Notes: a model not told the origin generated them from the sequence alone. 17,597 nt of DNA from Cellvibrionaceae bacterium (GCA_025800435.1 JAOXRV010000463.1:1-17597); one strand, 5' to 3'. Shown: positions 8,627 to 16,517, counted from the first letter of the stretch. Numbers and translations are program-made.

Positions 8627-9085
8627 CTAAGCCATGGAGGGCGGCAACCGCACCGCAATCACCAGGCCCTTGGCGCAGAGCTGTCCCGCTGCGCTTAGGC
8701 TGACCTCGACATTGACCCGCTTGGGGGCAAGCTCCAACAGCCGGGCGCGCAGCTCCAGCTCGGGGCCGAGGGGGGTGGGGGCCAAAAAGTCCACATCCAA
8801 CTTCCCGGTAACGTAGCGAAGCTCTGGATTATCATCCATATCCCCACCCTGTTCGCGGCTGGCAAAGGCGGCCGCACTGCCCACCCCGTGGCAATCAATT
8901 AACGAGGCGATCACCCCACCATAGACAAAGCCGGGCATAGAGATATGCTCGGGTTTGGGCGTAAAGTGGGCCACGGTGACATCACCGTCCCAATAGCTGC
9001 GCAACTGGTGCCCCTGGGCATTGTTGCGGCCGCAGCCATAGCAGTGGGCATATTCATCTGGGTAGTAATCTTGAAAGGCTTTCAC
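8627..9085 (-). CDS. PaaI-type hotdog-fold thioesterase
   Basis: A 152-residue protein if translation starts at the GTG at 9085. That start has GGAG 6 nt upstream (9092-9095). A longer frame opens at 9184 but would run through a palindrome and the region of the receptor promoter. The N-terminal HCYGCGRNN segment and the central PGFVYGGVIASLIDCHG helix are typical of the 4HBT/PaaI hotdog family, whose members hydrolyse acyl-CoA thioesters in the cytoplasm; the Asp in LIDCHG is a candidate catalytic residue. It is divergent from the TonB receptor and convergent with the second protease, with a 7-bp gap and no terminator between them. The substrate cannot be told from sequence. Confidence 0.83.
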   Translation of the reverse strand: MKAFQDYYPDEYAHCYGCGRNNAQGHQLRSYWDGDVTVAHFTPKPEHISMPGFVYGGVIASLIDCHGVGSAAAFASREQGGDMDDNPELRYVTGKLDVDFLAPTPLGPELELRARLLELAPKRVNVEVSLSAAGQLCAKGLVIAVRLPPSMA

Positions 9086-9102
9086 GGTCAACTCCGAAAC
9101 AT

Positions 9103-9119
9103 AGGTGCCTAGGGCACCT
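9103..9119. repeat. 17-bp palindrome made of two CTAGGGCACC-family repeat ends
   Basis: AGGTGCCTAGGGCACCT consists of 7-bp arms around TAG. It equals the outer termini of the repeat family placed end to end, minus one C. It lies in the leader of the thioesterase gene, 18 nt before its likely GTG start. It could be an excision scar, a solo end, or a regulator site; this is inference from similarity only. Confidence 0.5.
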
Positions 9120-9184
9120 GCTTTAAAGGTCAAGCGGCAGGGCCCATAAAATACCCAGCTCGCCGCATTAGTCTCATTAAGCAA

Positions 9185-9214
9185 TTGACTTACTTGCAGA
9201 GCGCGACTTAAGAT
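9185..9214 (+). promoter_or_regulatory. Candidate sigma70 promoter for the TonB receptor gene
   Basis: TTGACT at 9185-9190 and TAAGAT at 9209-9214 are separated by 18 bp. This would place transcription start near 9221, leaving a leader of about 55 nt before the ATG at 9277. No iron-box (Fur) match is evident. Assigned by eye only. Confidence 0.45.
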
Positions 9215-9276
9215 ACAGCCAAACCCTAAACAGCCATGGGTTTACCATAACAATAAGCGAACCGAGGATAACAGTC

Positions 9277-11538
9277 ATGAAGACTCCGTTAAAACCGTTG
9301 TGTCTGGCGGTGTTAGCCAGTGCCCTCAGCGCCCAGGTCGGCGCCGTCACCCTAGAAGAAGTCGTAGTCACCGCTCAAAAACGTGCCCAAGGCCTGCAGG
9401 ATGTACCTATCTCCATCAATGCGGTGGCAGGCGAAAAGCTCAGCCAAGCCGGAATTGAAGACCTGCAAGACCTGTCCGGCTCCATCCCCAATTTACAGAT
9501 TACCCAGACCGGCGTAACCAACCAGATTGGTATGCGCGGTATCTTCTCCGGTGCCAACAAGGGTTTTGAGCAATCGGTGGCCATGTACGTGGACGATGTT
9601 TACTACGGCCGCGGTCAGCTGATCCAGCTACCGCTGGTGGATATTACCCGGATTGAGGTGCTGCGCGGCCCCCAGCCGACCCTGTTTGGCAAAAACGCCA
9701 TTGCCGGCGCCATCAGCGTGGTCAGCAACGAACCCAGCGAAGAATTTGAGGGCTCGATCAGCGCCTTTTACGAGTTCGAACATAAAGAGCGCAAAATTAA
9801 CGCGGTGCTGTCCGGCCCCCTCAGCGACACCTTGCGCGGTCGCCTGGTGCTGAACAAGCGCGATATGGACGGCTGGATCGAGAACACCCACCTCGACCGC
9901 GACGAGCCCCAGGCCGACCATCACTATGTGCGCGGCGCCCTGGCCTGGGATGCGGGTGAGAACACCACCGTCAAGCTGAAGCTGGAGCAGGCCCAGTTTG
10001 ATAACCTCGGTCGCGCCATGGAAAACCGCAACCCGGTTGGCAGCTACAGCCTGGTCTTCCCCGATGTTGATGTGAAAGAAGACTGGCGCCGCCAGGACGG
10101 TGGCTACGAGAGTGAGAACGAGGTGGAGACGGCGGTGGTTCGGGTTGAGCACGAGCTCAACGAATTTACCCTAACCTCGGTCACCGCCTACTTAGGTTAC
10201 GACACCACAGAACAAGTGGATGTGGACTATATCGCCCGCAATATTCTCGATAAAACCTCACAGTTTGAGGAGTTTGAGCAGTTTAGCCAGGAGCTGCGAA
10301 TCAGCTCCCCAGCCAGCGATACCCTCGACTATATCGCCGGTATCTACTACCAGGACAACGAGCTGAAGGCCGGCGACAATATTGAATTTGGCCCCGACCT
10401 GCCCGGCGCGCTGGCGGCCATTAAGGGCGGCGCCTGGGATCGGGATTTTGTTCAGGATGCCAAAGTCTGGTCTGTGTTCGCCCAGTTTGACTGGCATATC
10501 AGTGAGGCCCTAAACCTAACCCTGGGCGCGCGCTACACCGATGAGAGCAAGGACGGCTGGCGCCGCCTGAGCCTGGATGGCAGCAACACTGTGGTCGGCG
10601 ATGCCATGTATACCGGCATCATGGCCGGCGGTTTTGGGGTGTTTGCCCACGACCTGCGCGGCTCGCGCTCAGAAAAACAATTTAGCCCACTGCTTAATCT
10701 GCAGTACAACGCCAGCGACGACCTGATGCTCTACCTGAGTTACACCCAGGGTTCCAAGGCCGGCGGTTACGATCTGCGTTCGAACAGTTTCCCCGGCAAC
10801 GCAGCGGCCCCCGGCGCCTTCGAGTTTGAAGACGAACAGGCCGAAAGCTATGAACTGGGCGCCAAGTGGCGGATGAACAATGCCGAGCTGAACCTGTCGG
10901 CCTATCGCACCGAATACGAAGACTTGCAGGTAACCACCTTTGATGGCCGCCTCGGCTTTAATGTGCAAAACGCCGCCGAAGCGGTGGTACAGGGCCTGGA
11001 GCTAGATGGCCGCATCCAAGTCAGCGAAAACTTGTATATCAGCGGTGCCCTGGCCTACCTGGACTTTGAATACAAAGACTACGACGTGGCCCAGTGTGCG
11101 CCGCTGCTGACAACGCCAAATCAGGTGCTCAGCAGCACTGGACTGCCCGGCCTGTGTAATCTCTCTGGCCGCACCAACTCCCACGCGCCGGAACTGAGCG
11201 GCAATCTCAACTTTGAATATATTGTGCCGCTGGATTTCGGTGAGCTGCGCTTTGGCTTAACCGCTAACTACTCGGACGAGTATTACGGCACCAGCACCTT
11301 GGACGAAGGCACCAAGCAAGATGCCTACACCAAGTGGGGCGCACGCATTGCCCTGGTCGGCCTCGACAAGCAATGGGAAGTGGCACTGATCGGCGACAAC
11401 ATTACCGATGAGCGCATTATCAGCCAGTCGACCCCGCTGCCACTGTCGGAAACCCTTACCGGCCGCACCGGCGTAGCCTACTACGGCATCTACGAACGGC
11501 CACGCAATATCGCGCTGCAATTTAGCTACAACTTTTAA
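9277..11538 (+). CDS. TonB-dependent outer-membrane receptor
   Basis: A 753-residue protein. Signal peptide at 1-23 (cleavage after QVGA), then a TonB-box-like VTLEEVVVTA at 24-33. A plug domain follows with DVPISINAV, an RGI...DDVYYGR segment and VEVLRGPQPTLFGKNAIAGAI. A 22-strand beta-barrel ends in FSYNF with the expected terminal Phe. It imports a ligand across the outer membrane using TonB/ExbBD energy. The subfamily (IRGAxxG-less, EEVVVTAQKR start) is the large class found in sphingomonads and marine gammaproteobacteria, with siderophores, carbohydrates or aromatics as possible ligands. Two cysteines about 55 residues after QGLELDG may form a surface-loop disulfide. GAGGA at 9264-9268 supports the start. 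Confidence 0.93.
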   Translation: MKTPLKPLCLAVLASALSAQVGAVTLEEVVVTAQKRAQGLQDVPISINAVAGEKLSQAGIEDLQDLSGSIPNLQITQTGVTNQIGMRGIFSGANKGFEQSVAMYVDDVYYGRGQLIQLPLVDITRIEVLRGPQPTLFGKNAIAGAISVVSNEPSEEFEGSISAFYEFEHKERKINAVLSGPLSDTLRGRLVLNKRDMDGWIENTHLDRDEPQADHHYVRGALAWDAGENTTVKLKLEQAQFDNLGRAMENRNPVGSYSLVFPDVDVKEDWRRQDGGYESENEVETAVVRVEHELNEFTLTSVTAYLGYDTTEQVDVDYIARNILDKTSQFEEFEQFSQELRISSPASDTLDYIAGIYYQDNELKAGDNIEFGPDLPGALAAIKGGAWDRDFVQDAKVWSVFAQFDWHISEALNLTLGARYTDESKDGWRRLSLDGSNTVVGDAMYTGIMAGGFGVFAHDLRGSRSEKQFSPLLNLQYNASDDLMLYLSYTQGSKAGGYDLRSNSFPGNAAAPGAFEFEDEQAESYELGAKWRMNNAELNLSAYRTEYEDLQVTTFDGRLGFNVQNAAEAVVQGLELDGRIQVSENLYISGALAYLDFEYKDYDVAQCAPLLTTPNQVLSSTGLPGLCNLSGRTNSHAPELSGNLNFEYIVPLDFGELRFGLTANYSDEYYGTSTLDEGTKQDAYTKWGARIALVGLDKQWEVALIGDNITDERIISQSTPLPLSETLTGRTGVAYYGIYERPRNIALQFSYNF

Positions 11539-11566
11539 CGCTTAAACCATCCTCTGTGTTAAGCAT

Positions 11567-11589
11567 GGCGCCCGCTGGGCGCCTTTTTT
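11567..11589 (+). terminator. Intrinsic terminator after the TonB receptor gene
   Basis: A 7-bp GC stem, GGCGCCC/GGGCGCC, with a GCT loop is followed by six T. The T-run overlaps the stop codon of the convergent alpha/beta hydrolase gene (11588-11590). This is a classical rho-independent terminator for the plus strand. Confidence 0.85.
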
Positions 11590-12526
11590 ATTTATTATCA
11601 TTAATAAAAGCATGCAGGCTATCTATCAACCCCGAAGCCAAGGGCAAGCTGGCCATGCGGTAGGTTTTAATATTTTCGCGATAGTTTGGCGGCGCTGGCT
11701 TTAAAATATGGTTCATGCCTTTTAACACCACCAGTTTGGCATTGGGCTTAGCGCGCTGCAGCGCAAGCGCATCGGCCACACTGACCTGGACATCGGTCTC
11801 ACCCTGCACCAATAAAACTGGCACCCGCAGCTTCGCCAACTCAAGCGCCGGGTCGTAGCGAAACCAAGAGGCCAAAAACGGCTGCACACTGGGACGAAAT
11901 AAATTGCTTAACACTTCGCCTTTGGGGCTGACTGGGCTGCCCTGTTTTATCTTGGCGATGGCCTGCTCAGCATCGGCAATGAGGTGGGGCGCCTGTACAC
12001 TGAGTTGGCGCAGCAAAATTTTATCGGCACTTTGACCGCCGCCAGCCAGAGAGATAAATAAATCCACCGGCTGGCGCTGGGCTGCCAGCATACCCAACAA
12101 CGAGCCCTCGCTGTGGCCGATTACTATTAACGTTTCCACACCTGGGCGCTGGCGCAATAGCGCCAGCCAGGCTGCGGCATCCTGCCAGTAGTGATCGAAG
12201 CGTAAGTCTTGTTCGCGCGCACCGGCGGCGGCACTGCGGCTGACCCCGCGTTTGTCATAACGCAGCGAGGCGATACCCCGGGCCGCCAAACCCTCAGCTA
12301 ACATCTTTAATGAGTTATTGCGCATAACCGGGTTATTGCCATCTCGGTCGGTGGGGCCTGAGCCAGCAATAATTAAGGCCATGATTTTTTCGCTGCCATC
12401 GGCGCCGAGCAACAGGCTGCCTTCCAGTGTACCAGTGGCAGTAGGCAACTTAAGTACTAACTCACGCGCTTGCCCAGGCAGGGAAAAGCATAGGAAAAAA
12501 AAGGAAACCAAAAAAAGACGAAACAC
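11588..12526 (-). CDS. Exported alpha/beta hydrolase
   Basis: A 312-residue protein if it starts at the GTG at 12526, giving a hydrophobic, Phe-rich signal peptide ending LPGQA. A longer frame opening at 12622 would start next to the hairpin that ends the upstream gene, so I reject it. Oxyanion-side GSGPTDRDGNN, then YDKRGVSRS, the nucleophile elbow GHSEGS (S139), acid D245 in GETDVQV, and catalytic H273 in GMNHIL form a complete Ser-Asp-His triad. Members of this family are serine hydrolases (esterase or peptidase type) with poorly known substrates. The likely location is periplasmic. It ends tail-to-tail with the TonB receptor, sharing its terminator. No good ribosome site is seen before the GTG, so the exact start is uncertain. 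Confidence 0.78.
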   Translation of the reverse strand: MFRLFLVSFFFLCFSLPGQARELVLKLPTATGTLEGSLLLGADGSEKIMALIIAGSGPTDRDGNNPVMRNNSLKMLAEGLAARGIASLRYDKRGVSRSAAAGAREQDLRFDHYWQDAAAWLALLRQRPGVETLIVIGHSEGSLLGMLAAQRQPVDLFISLAGGGQSADKILLRQLSVQAPHLIADAEQAIAKIKQGSPVSPKGEVLSNLFRPSVQPFLASWFRYDPALELAKLRVPVLLVQGETDVQVSVADALALQRAKPNAKLVVLKGMNHILKPAPPNYRENIKTYRMASLPLASGLIDSLHAFINDNK

Positions 12527-12600
12527 TATACACCGCTGTGATTTGCTATCGTAGCTTAAGAAAAGCACAGCCGGGTAGGCCTTGGCAAGCCCGGTGTAAA

Positions 12601-12620
12601 GCCCGGGGGAGCCCCCGGGC
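12601..12620 (-). terminator. GC-rich hairpin after the peroxiredoxin-glutaredoxin gene
   Basis: GCCCGGGGG pairs with CCCCCGGGC around a 2-nt loop (9 bp). On the minus strand it is followed by TTTA, a weak U-tract. It starts 8 nt after the peroxiredoxin stop codon, so it probably ends or attenuates that transcript before the alpha/beta hydrolase gene. Confidence 0.65.
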
Positions 12621-12628
12621 AATCGGCC

Positions 12629-13363
12629 TTATTTTAAGTGGGCCACCAAATCATCATTACCACCAATATGCTCACCGCCGATAAATACCTGGGGCACGGT
12701 ATCGCGCCCTGTAATTGCGCGCAGAGCCACAGTGCTGACATCATCGCCCAACACCACTTCTTCGTAGCTGTAGCCGCGTTCACTGAGCAGGGCCTTGGCG
12801 GCAATACAGTGGGGGCAGCCGGGCTTGCTGAACAGCGCCACCGAGGGTGGCAGCTGGTAGCCGGGGGAGAGATATTGCAGCATGGTATCCGCGTCGGAAA
12901 CCTTAAACGGGTCGCCTGGCTCTTGGGGTTCGATAAATTGCTTCTCGATCACGCCGTCTTTGACCAGCATGCTGTAGCGCCAAGAGCGTGGGCCAAAGCC
13001 CAACTCTTTTTTATCGACCAACATGCCCATGCCACGGCTAAAGTCGCCGTTGCCATCGGGAATTACCCGAATGTTCTGCGCCTCTTGCTCGGCCTTCCAG
13101 GCGTTCATCACAAAGGTGTCGTTGACTGACAAGCACACTATCTCGTCCACCCCCAACTTGTGAAACACCGGCGCCAGCTCGTTGTAACGGGGTAGATGGG
13201 TGGAAGAGCAGGTGGGGGTAAAGGCACCGGGCAGGCTGAACACAATCACGGTTTTACCGGCAAATAAATCGTCGCTGTTAATTTGCTGCCAGGCATCCCC
13301 TTCGCGCACGGGGAATACCACGCTGGGTACGGTTTGGCCTTCGCGGCTGGCTAAATTACTCAT
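12629..13363 (-). CDS. Hybrid peroxiredoxin 5-glutaredoxin (Prx-Grx fusion)
   Basis: A 244-residue natural fusion. Residues about 1-165 are a Prx5-type peroxiredoxin with the peroxidatic cysteine C52 in GAFTPTC, the family's PxxxTxxC loop. Residues about 172-244 are a glutaredoxin domain with active site CPHC at 183-186, cis-proline TVP at 222-224 and GG at 234-235 for glutathione binding. The architecture matches the Haemophilus and Chromatium hybrid enzymes, which reduce hydrogen peroxide and alkyl peroxides using glutathione directly. Acts in the cytoplasm. The gene is divergent from the Kef-like antiporter across 230 bp of AT-rich spacer. A weak -35/-10 pair (TTGCTC, 16 bp, CATATT on the minus strand, between 13395 and 13422) could serve it; I find no convincing OxyR box. 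Confidence 0.93.
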   Translation of the reverse strand: MSNLASREGQTVPSVVFPVREGDAWQQINSDDLFAGKTVIVFSLPGAFTPTCSSTHLPRYNELAPVFHKLGVDEIVCLSVNDTFVMNAWKAEQEAQNIRVIPDGNGDFSRGMGMLVDKKELGFGPRSWRYSMLVKDGVIEKQFIEPQEPGDPFKVSDADTMLQYLSPGYQLPPSVALFSKPGCPHCIAAKALLSERGYSYEEVVLGDDVSTVALRAITGRDTVPQVFIGGEHIGGNDDLVAHLK

Positions 13364-13593
13364 AAGGGTTTCTCGCTCTGTTGGTCATTAATCAAATATG
13401 ACCTCAGTTTAGGCCCGAGCAATCAATAAATATAATAAATTAAATGAATTGTTCTAATATTTAATGACTATAACAAACCTTACACCTAAGCGGGTTATTC
13501 CTAAAAAATATATAAATTAATGGCCTAGCCACAAAATGCGCTAGACTTAGGCAGAGGTCAGCCCCCGCTGGCCAAGTAAAGCAGCGGTAACAC

Positions 13594-15192
13594 ATGCTAG
13601 ACCCTATTATCATTATTATCGCCTTGGCCGCCGGCCTAAGTTTTAAGCGGATAAATTTCCCTCCGATGCTGGGGTATTTGCTCGCTGGCTTTGTGATCCA
13701 CGGTCTAGGCCTAGACGCCAACTCCGGCGATATTATCGAGACGGCTGCCAATCTCGGCGTCACCCTATTGCTGTTTACTATCGGCCTTAAGCTCAATATC
13801 AAAGACCTGGCGGCACCCCAGATTTGGGGGGTGGCCAGCAGCCATATGCTGATTTCCACCATTAGCTTTAGCATCTTTTTTATGATGCTAGCGCCCTGGG
13901 TGAGCAAGGTCGCCAACCTTGAAGCCAGTACCATCTGGACACTGGCCTTCGCGCTATCGTTTTCCAGCACAGTGTTTGCGGTTAAGGTGTTTGAACAGCA
14001 TGGTGAAACTGCCGCCATCCACTCCACGGTGGCCATTGGTATCCTGGTAATGCAGGATATTGCCGCGGTGTTTTTCCTGGCCATGAGTACCGGTAAAACC
14101 CCGGACTGGACCGCCCTGCTGCTGTTCCTTTTAATACCGGCACGGCCGCTACTGCACCGTTTGCTACAGGCCAGCGGCCACGGTGAGCTGTTGGTGCTGT
14201 TTGGTATTGGCCTGGCTTTTGGCGGCGCAGAGCTGTTTGAGCTGTGCAATGTAAAAGGCGACTTGGGCGCCCTGATTTTTGGCATGTTACTGGCCGGCGG
14301 CATTAAATCGAACGAGCTGTCGAAATCCCTGCTCAGCCTGAAAGATATTTTCTTGGTAGGCTTTTTCCTCAATATTGGCCTCAACGGCCTACCCGATATG
14401 GGCATGCTGGTGATGGCATTGGCATTGGGTTTGGCCGGCCTATTTAAGCCGCTGCTGTTCTACTGGCTGATGACCATGACCCATCTGCGCGCCCGTACCT
14501 CGCTACTGGCCTCGCTGTCGCTGGCCAACTATAGCGAGTTCGGTTTGATTGTGGCGACCATGGCCGCCAGCAATGGCCTGTTGCCCCAAACCTGGGTGGT
14601 GACCCTGGCCCTGGCGGTGGCGGTATCGTTCTTTATCGCCGCCCCCTTAAACGAGCGCGCCCACGGGCTCTACAACCGCTACCGCCATACCATTAGCCGC
14701 TATGAGCTAAAACAGCGCCTGCCCCAGGAGCGCGGCTATGACCTGGGCGATGCCAAGATTGTGGTACTGGGCCTTGGCCGGGTGGGCCGAGGCGCCTACC
14801 GCTATCTCAACGATACCTTTCCCGGCCGGGTTCTGGGAGTTGAAGACGGCAATAAAAAATCCGCCAAGCTCAAACGCGAGGGCTACCGCATGGTGCGAGC
14901 CGATGCCAGTGACCAGGATTTTTGGCAGCAGGTAAAGCTCGACAAGGTGGAGCTAATTTTAATTAGCCTGGCCAACCACGGCGAGAATGTGGAAGTGGTG
15001 GAGCTAATCCGCTCACTCGACTACAAGGGCAAGATTGCGGTGATCGCCCGCTTCCCCGATGAAATTAAACAGCTTAAACAGCTGGACTGCGCCACCTACA
15101 ACCTCTATCACGAAGGCGGCTACGGCTTCGCCGAGCACGTGGTGGAATCGCTGGATATGACACCGGATAACGGTGCCGAGTTATGGCGCTAG
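13594..15192 (+). CDS. CPA2-family cation:proton antiporter with TrkA-N domain (Kef/YbaL-like)
   Basis: A 532-residue inner-membrane protein. Residues about 1-355 are hydrophobic with roughly 10-12 membrane helices, including LGYLLAGFVIHG, FALSFSSTVFAVKVF, GALIFGMLLAGG and NYSEFGLIVATMA, which correspond to conserved CPA2 segments. Residues about 387-515 form a cytoplasmic Rossmann-type RCK/TrkA-N domain with GLGRVGRG at 393-400 and GVEDG as the end of strand two. Kef systems exchange potassium for protons and are gated by glutathione adducts; whether this one is gated that way is unknown. Shorter than KefC, closer to YbaL. The ribosome site is poor (AGCGG). The stop TAG (15190-15192) lies inside the terminal CTAG of a repeat element, so the natural C-terminus may have been altered. 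Confidence 0.88.
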   Translation: MLDPIIIIIALAAGLSFKRINFPPMLGYLLAGFVIHGLGLDANSGDIIETAANLGVTLLLFTIGLKLNIKDLAAPQIWGVASSHMLISTISFSIFFMMLAPWVSKVANLEASTIWTLAFALSFSSTVFAVKVFEQHGETAAIHSTVAIGILVMQDIAAVFFLAMSTGKTPDWTALLLFLLIPARPLLHRLLQASGHGELLVLFGIGLAFGGAELFELCNVKGDLGALIFGMLLAGGIKSNELSKSLLSLKDIFLVGFFLNIGLNGLPDMGMLVMALALGLAGLFKPLLFYWLMTMTHLRARTSLLASLSLANYSEFGLIVATMAASNGLLPQTWVVTLALAVAVSFFIAAPLNERAHGLYNRYRHTISRYELKQRLPQERGYDLGDAKIVVLGLGRVGRGAYRYLNDTFPGRVLGVEDGNKKSAKLKREGYRMVRADASDQDFWQQVKLDKVELILISLANHGENVEVVELIRSLDYKGKIAVIARFPDEIKQLKQLDCATYNLYHEGGYGFAEHVVESLDMTPDNGAELWR

Positions 15193-15499
15193 GGCACCTC
15201 TGAATAACTCGGCGATACTCAGCGGGGGCCTAGGGCACCTCTGAATAACTCGATGATGCTCAGCGGGGCCCTAAAGCGTACAGCTGCAAGGCGCGCTGCG
15301 CAGTGAATGCCGGCCGCCTTTACAAGCAACGCAACGCCGCAGATGTGCGCTTTAGGGCCCGCCCTGCGGGGCCTTGAGGCAAAGGCGCTAGCAGCGTTGC
15401 TCACTCTCGACGTGCGCCCAGCATGCCTTCGAGTGAGCGCCTTGCTAGCGTCTTTGCCTCAAGGCCTGAGCGTCACCGAGTTATTCAGAGGTGCCCTAG
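15189..15499. repeat. 311-bp compound palindromic element, CTAGGGCACC family (copy 3)
   Basis: Bounded by CTAG at both ends. Two direct copies of the arm occur at the left (15189 and 15230, period 41 bp), and one inverted copy at the right (15466-15499). Inside are two further long stems: 15266-15287 with 15339-15360 (20 of 22 bp), and 15370-15393 with 15443-15466 (23 of 24 bp). Within the second, GCTCACTC faces GAGTGAGC. It holds no plausible gene; reading frames across it are hairpin by-products. Its ends supply the TAG stop codons of both convergent flanking genes. It may be a non-autonomous mobile element (MITE or REP-like unit) or a structured 3' RNA. Confidence 0.8.
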
Positions 15500-16431
15500 G
15501 GCTTAGCGTATTCCACATCCACCGGCTTGGGCACATTGTTACAGCCCTGGCAGATAACATCCACATTGAGCACCTGCCCACAGGGTCTGTGAATTAATCG
15601 AAACGGTGCGTCTTCCATCGCATCCAGCCAATCCATCGACCACTGACGCATCAGCATGGTAAAGGGGAATAGCGCTTGACCCTTGGCGGTTAAGTGATAG
15701 TCGCTGCGCGGCGGCTTGCTCTGGTACTCGATCCGCTCAAATACCTGGGCCTCGGTTAAGCGCTTGAGGCGGTCGGCCAAAATATTGGTGGCAATGCCCA
15801 GCTGTTTGCGAAAGTCATCGTAGCGCTGCAAGCCCATAAAGGCCGCAGCCACCACCAAACTCGCCCAGCGATCGCCAATAATTTCAGCGATATGGGCCAA
15901 ACTATTATCCGCATCGGCACCGCGACCACCGCGCGAGCGACGCTGGTTGCCAATGGTTTTTAACGCTTTAATGCTGCTTTCATCGGCTTGGGCCAGCACC
16001 TGGCGCTCGACATCGGCCAGCGCCAAATCACCACGGCAGTGGCGGCACACAACTTTGGGGCGCAAATCGTGGTGCCCGGGCACTCGATGGCGCAAAACCG
16101 CGGGCAAATCAAACTTACTGTCGCCCCATTGGGACTCCCACTCGCGGATCATCAGCGCCCAGGGGTACAGGGCCAAACCCTTATCAGTAAGCCGGTATTC
16201 GTTGCGCGGAGGCGAGCTTTGATAGGGTTTTTTATACAGCACGCCCTGTTCCACCAGCGCTTCTAAACGCTTAGATAAAGTGCTGCGCGAAGCGCCAGTG
16301 TTACTGCGAAACTCTTCAAAGCGGCGGCGGCCGAAAAAAGCATCGCGCAAGATCAAGATCGTCCAACGATCACCCAATAACTCCAGGCTTTTCACCACTG
16401 GATTGATCACGATCAGATTGGCAACGCTCAT
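15496..16431 (-). CDS. HxlR-type winged-helix regulator with two tandem domains
   Basis: A 311-residue cytoplasmic DNA-binding protein. HxlR proteins are usually about 100-150 residues with one winged-helix domain; this one carries two. Domain 1 (about 9-105) has LLGDRWTILILRD, RFEEF, STLSKRLEALVE and PPRNEYRLTDKG. Domain 2 (about 178-275) has IIGDRWASLVVAAAF, RYDDF, NILADRLKRL and PPRSDYHLTAKG. Each is followed by a short cysteine segment: CRHC at 129-132, and C284 with CQGC (294-297), the latter complete enough for a zinc ribbon. It probably recognises two half-sites as a pseudo-dimer. AAGGA lies upstream of the ATG. Its stop TAG (15496-15498) is provided by the adjacent repeat. Target unknown; nearby paaN is a candidate by position only. 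Confidence 0.87.
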   Translation of the reverse strand: MSVANLIVINPVVKSLELLGDRWTILILRDAFFGRRRFEEFRSNTGASRSTLSKRLEALVEQGVLYKKPYQSSPPRNEYRLTDKGLALYPWALMIREWESQWGDSKFDLPAVLRHRVPGHHDLRPKVVCRHCRGDLALADVERQVLAQADESSIKALKTIGNQRRSRGGRGADADNSLAHIAEIIGDRWASLVVAAAFMGLQRYDDFRKQLGIATNILADRLKRLTEAQVFERIEYQSKPPRSDYHLTAKGQALFPFTMLMRQWSMDWLDAMEDAPFRLIHRPCGQVLNVDVICQGCNNVPKPVDVEYAKP

Positions 16432-16517
16432 TAATTTTCCTTATCTATATAGGCCGCAGTCGGTGTGCGATAAGGGTGCATAGTACCTCAGAAGCCATGC
16501 GCGCCCTAATTTTGTCA

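Noticed and set aside
9086..9184. Longer start for the hotdog thioesterase at 9184
   Set aside because: It runs through the palindrome and lacks family-like sequence; the GTG at 9085 has a well-spaced GGAG.
12527..12622. Longer start for the alpha/beta hydrolase at 12622
   Set aside because: It begins next to the GC-rich hairpin that ends the upstream gene, and it would bury the signal peptide behind about 32 residues.
13364..13593. Possible OxyR box in the AT-rich spacer upstream of the peroxiredoxin
   Set aside because: I could not fit the spaced ATAG/CTAT tetranucleotides; the AT-rich composition alone is not evidence.
13461..14405. 314-residue minus-strand frame inside the antiporter gene
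   Set aside because: Serine- and proline-rich composition typical of an antisense shadow; the plus frame has clear transporter motifs.
15189..15268. Two direct repeats with a 41-bp period, considered as a CRISPR fragment
   Set aside because: There are only two copies with no distinct spacer, and the same arm occurs inverted at 15466-15499 and elsewhere as palindromes.
15307..15597. 96-residue plus-strand frame across the compound repeat
   Set aside because: It is formed by the inverted repeats and runs antisense into the HxlR-type gene; no protein family features.
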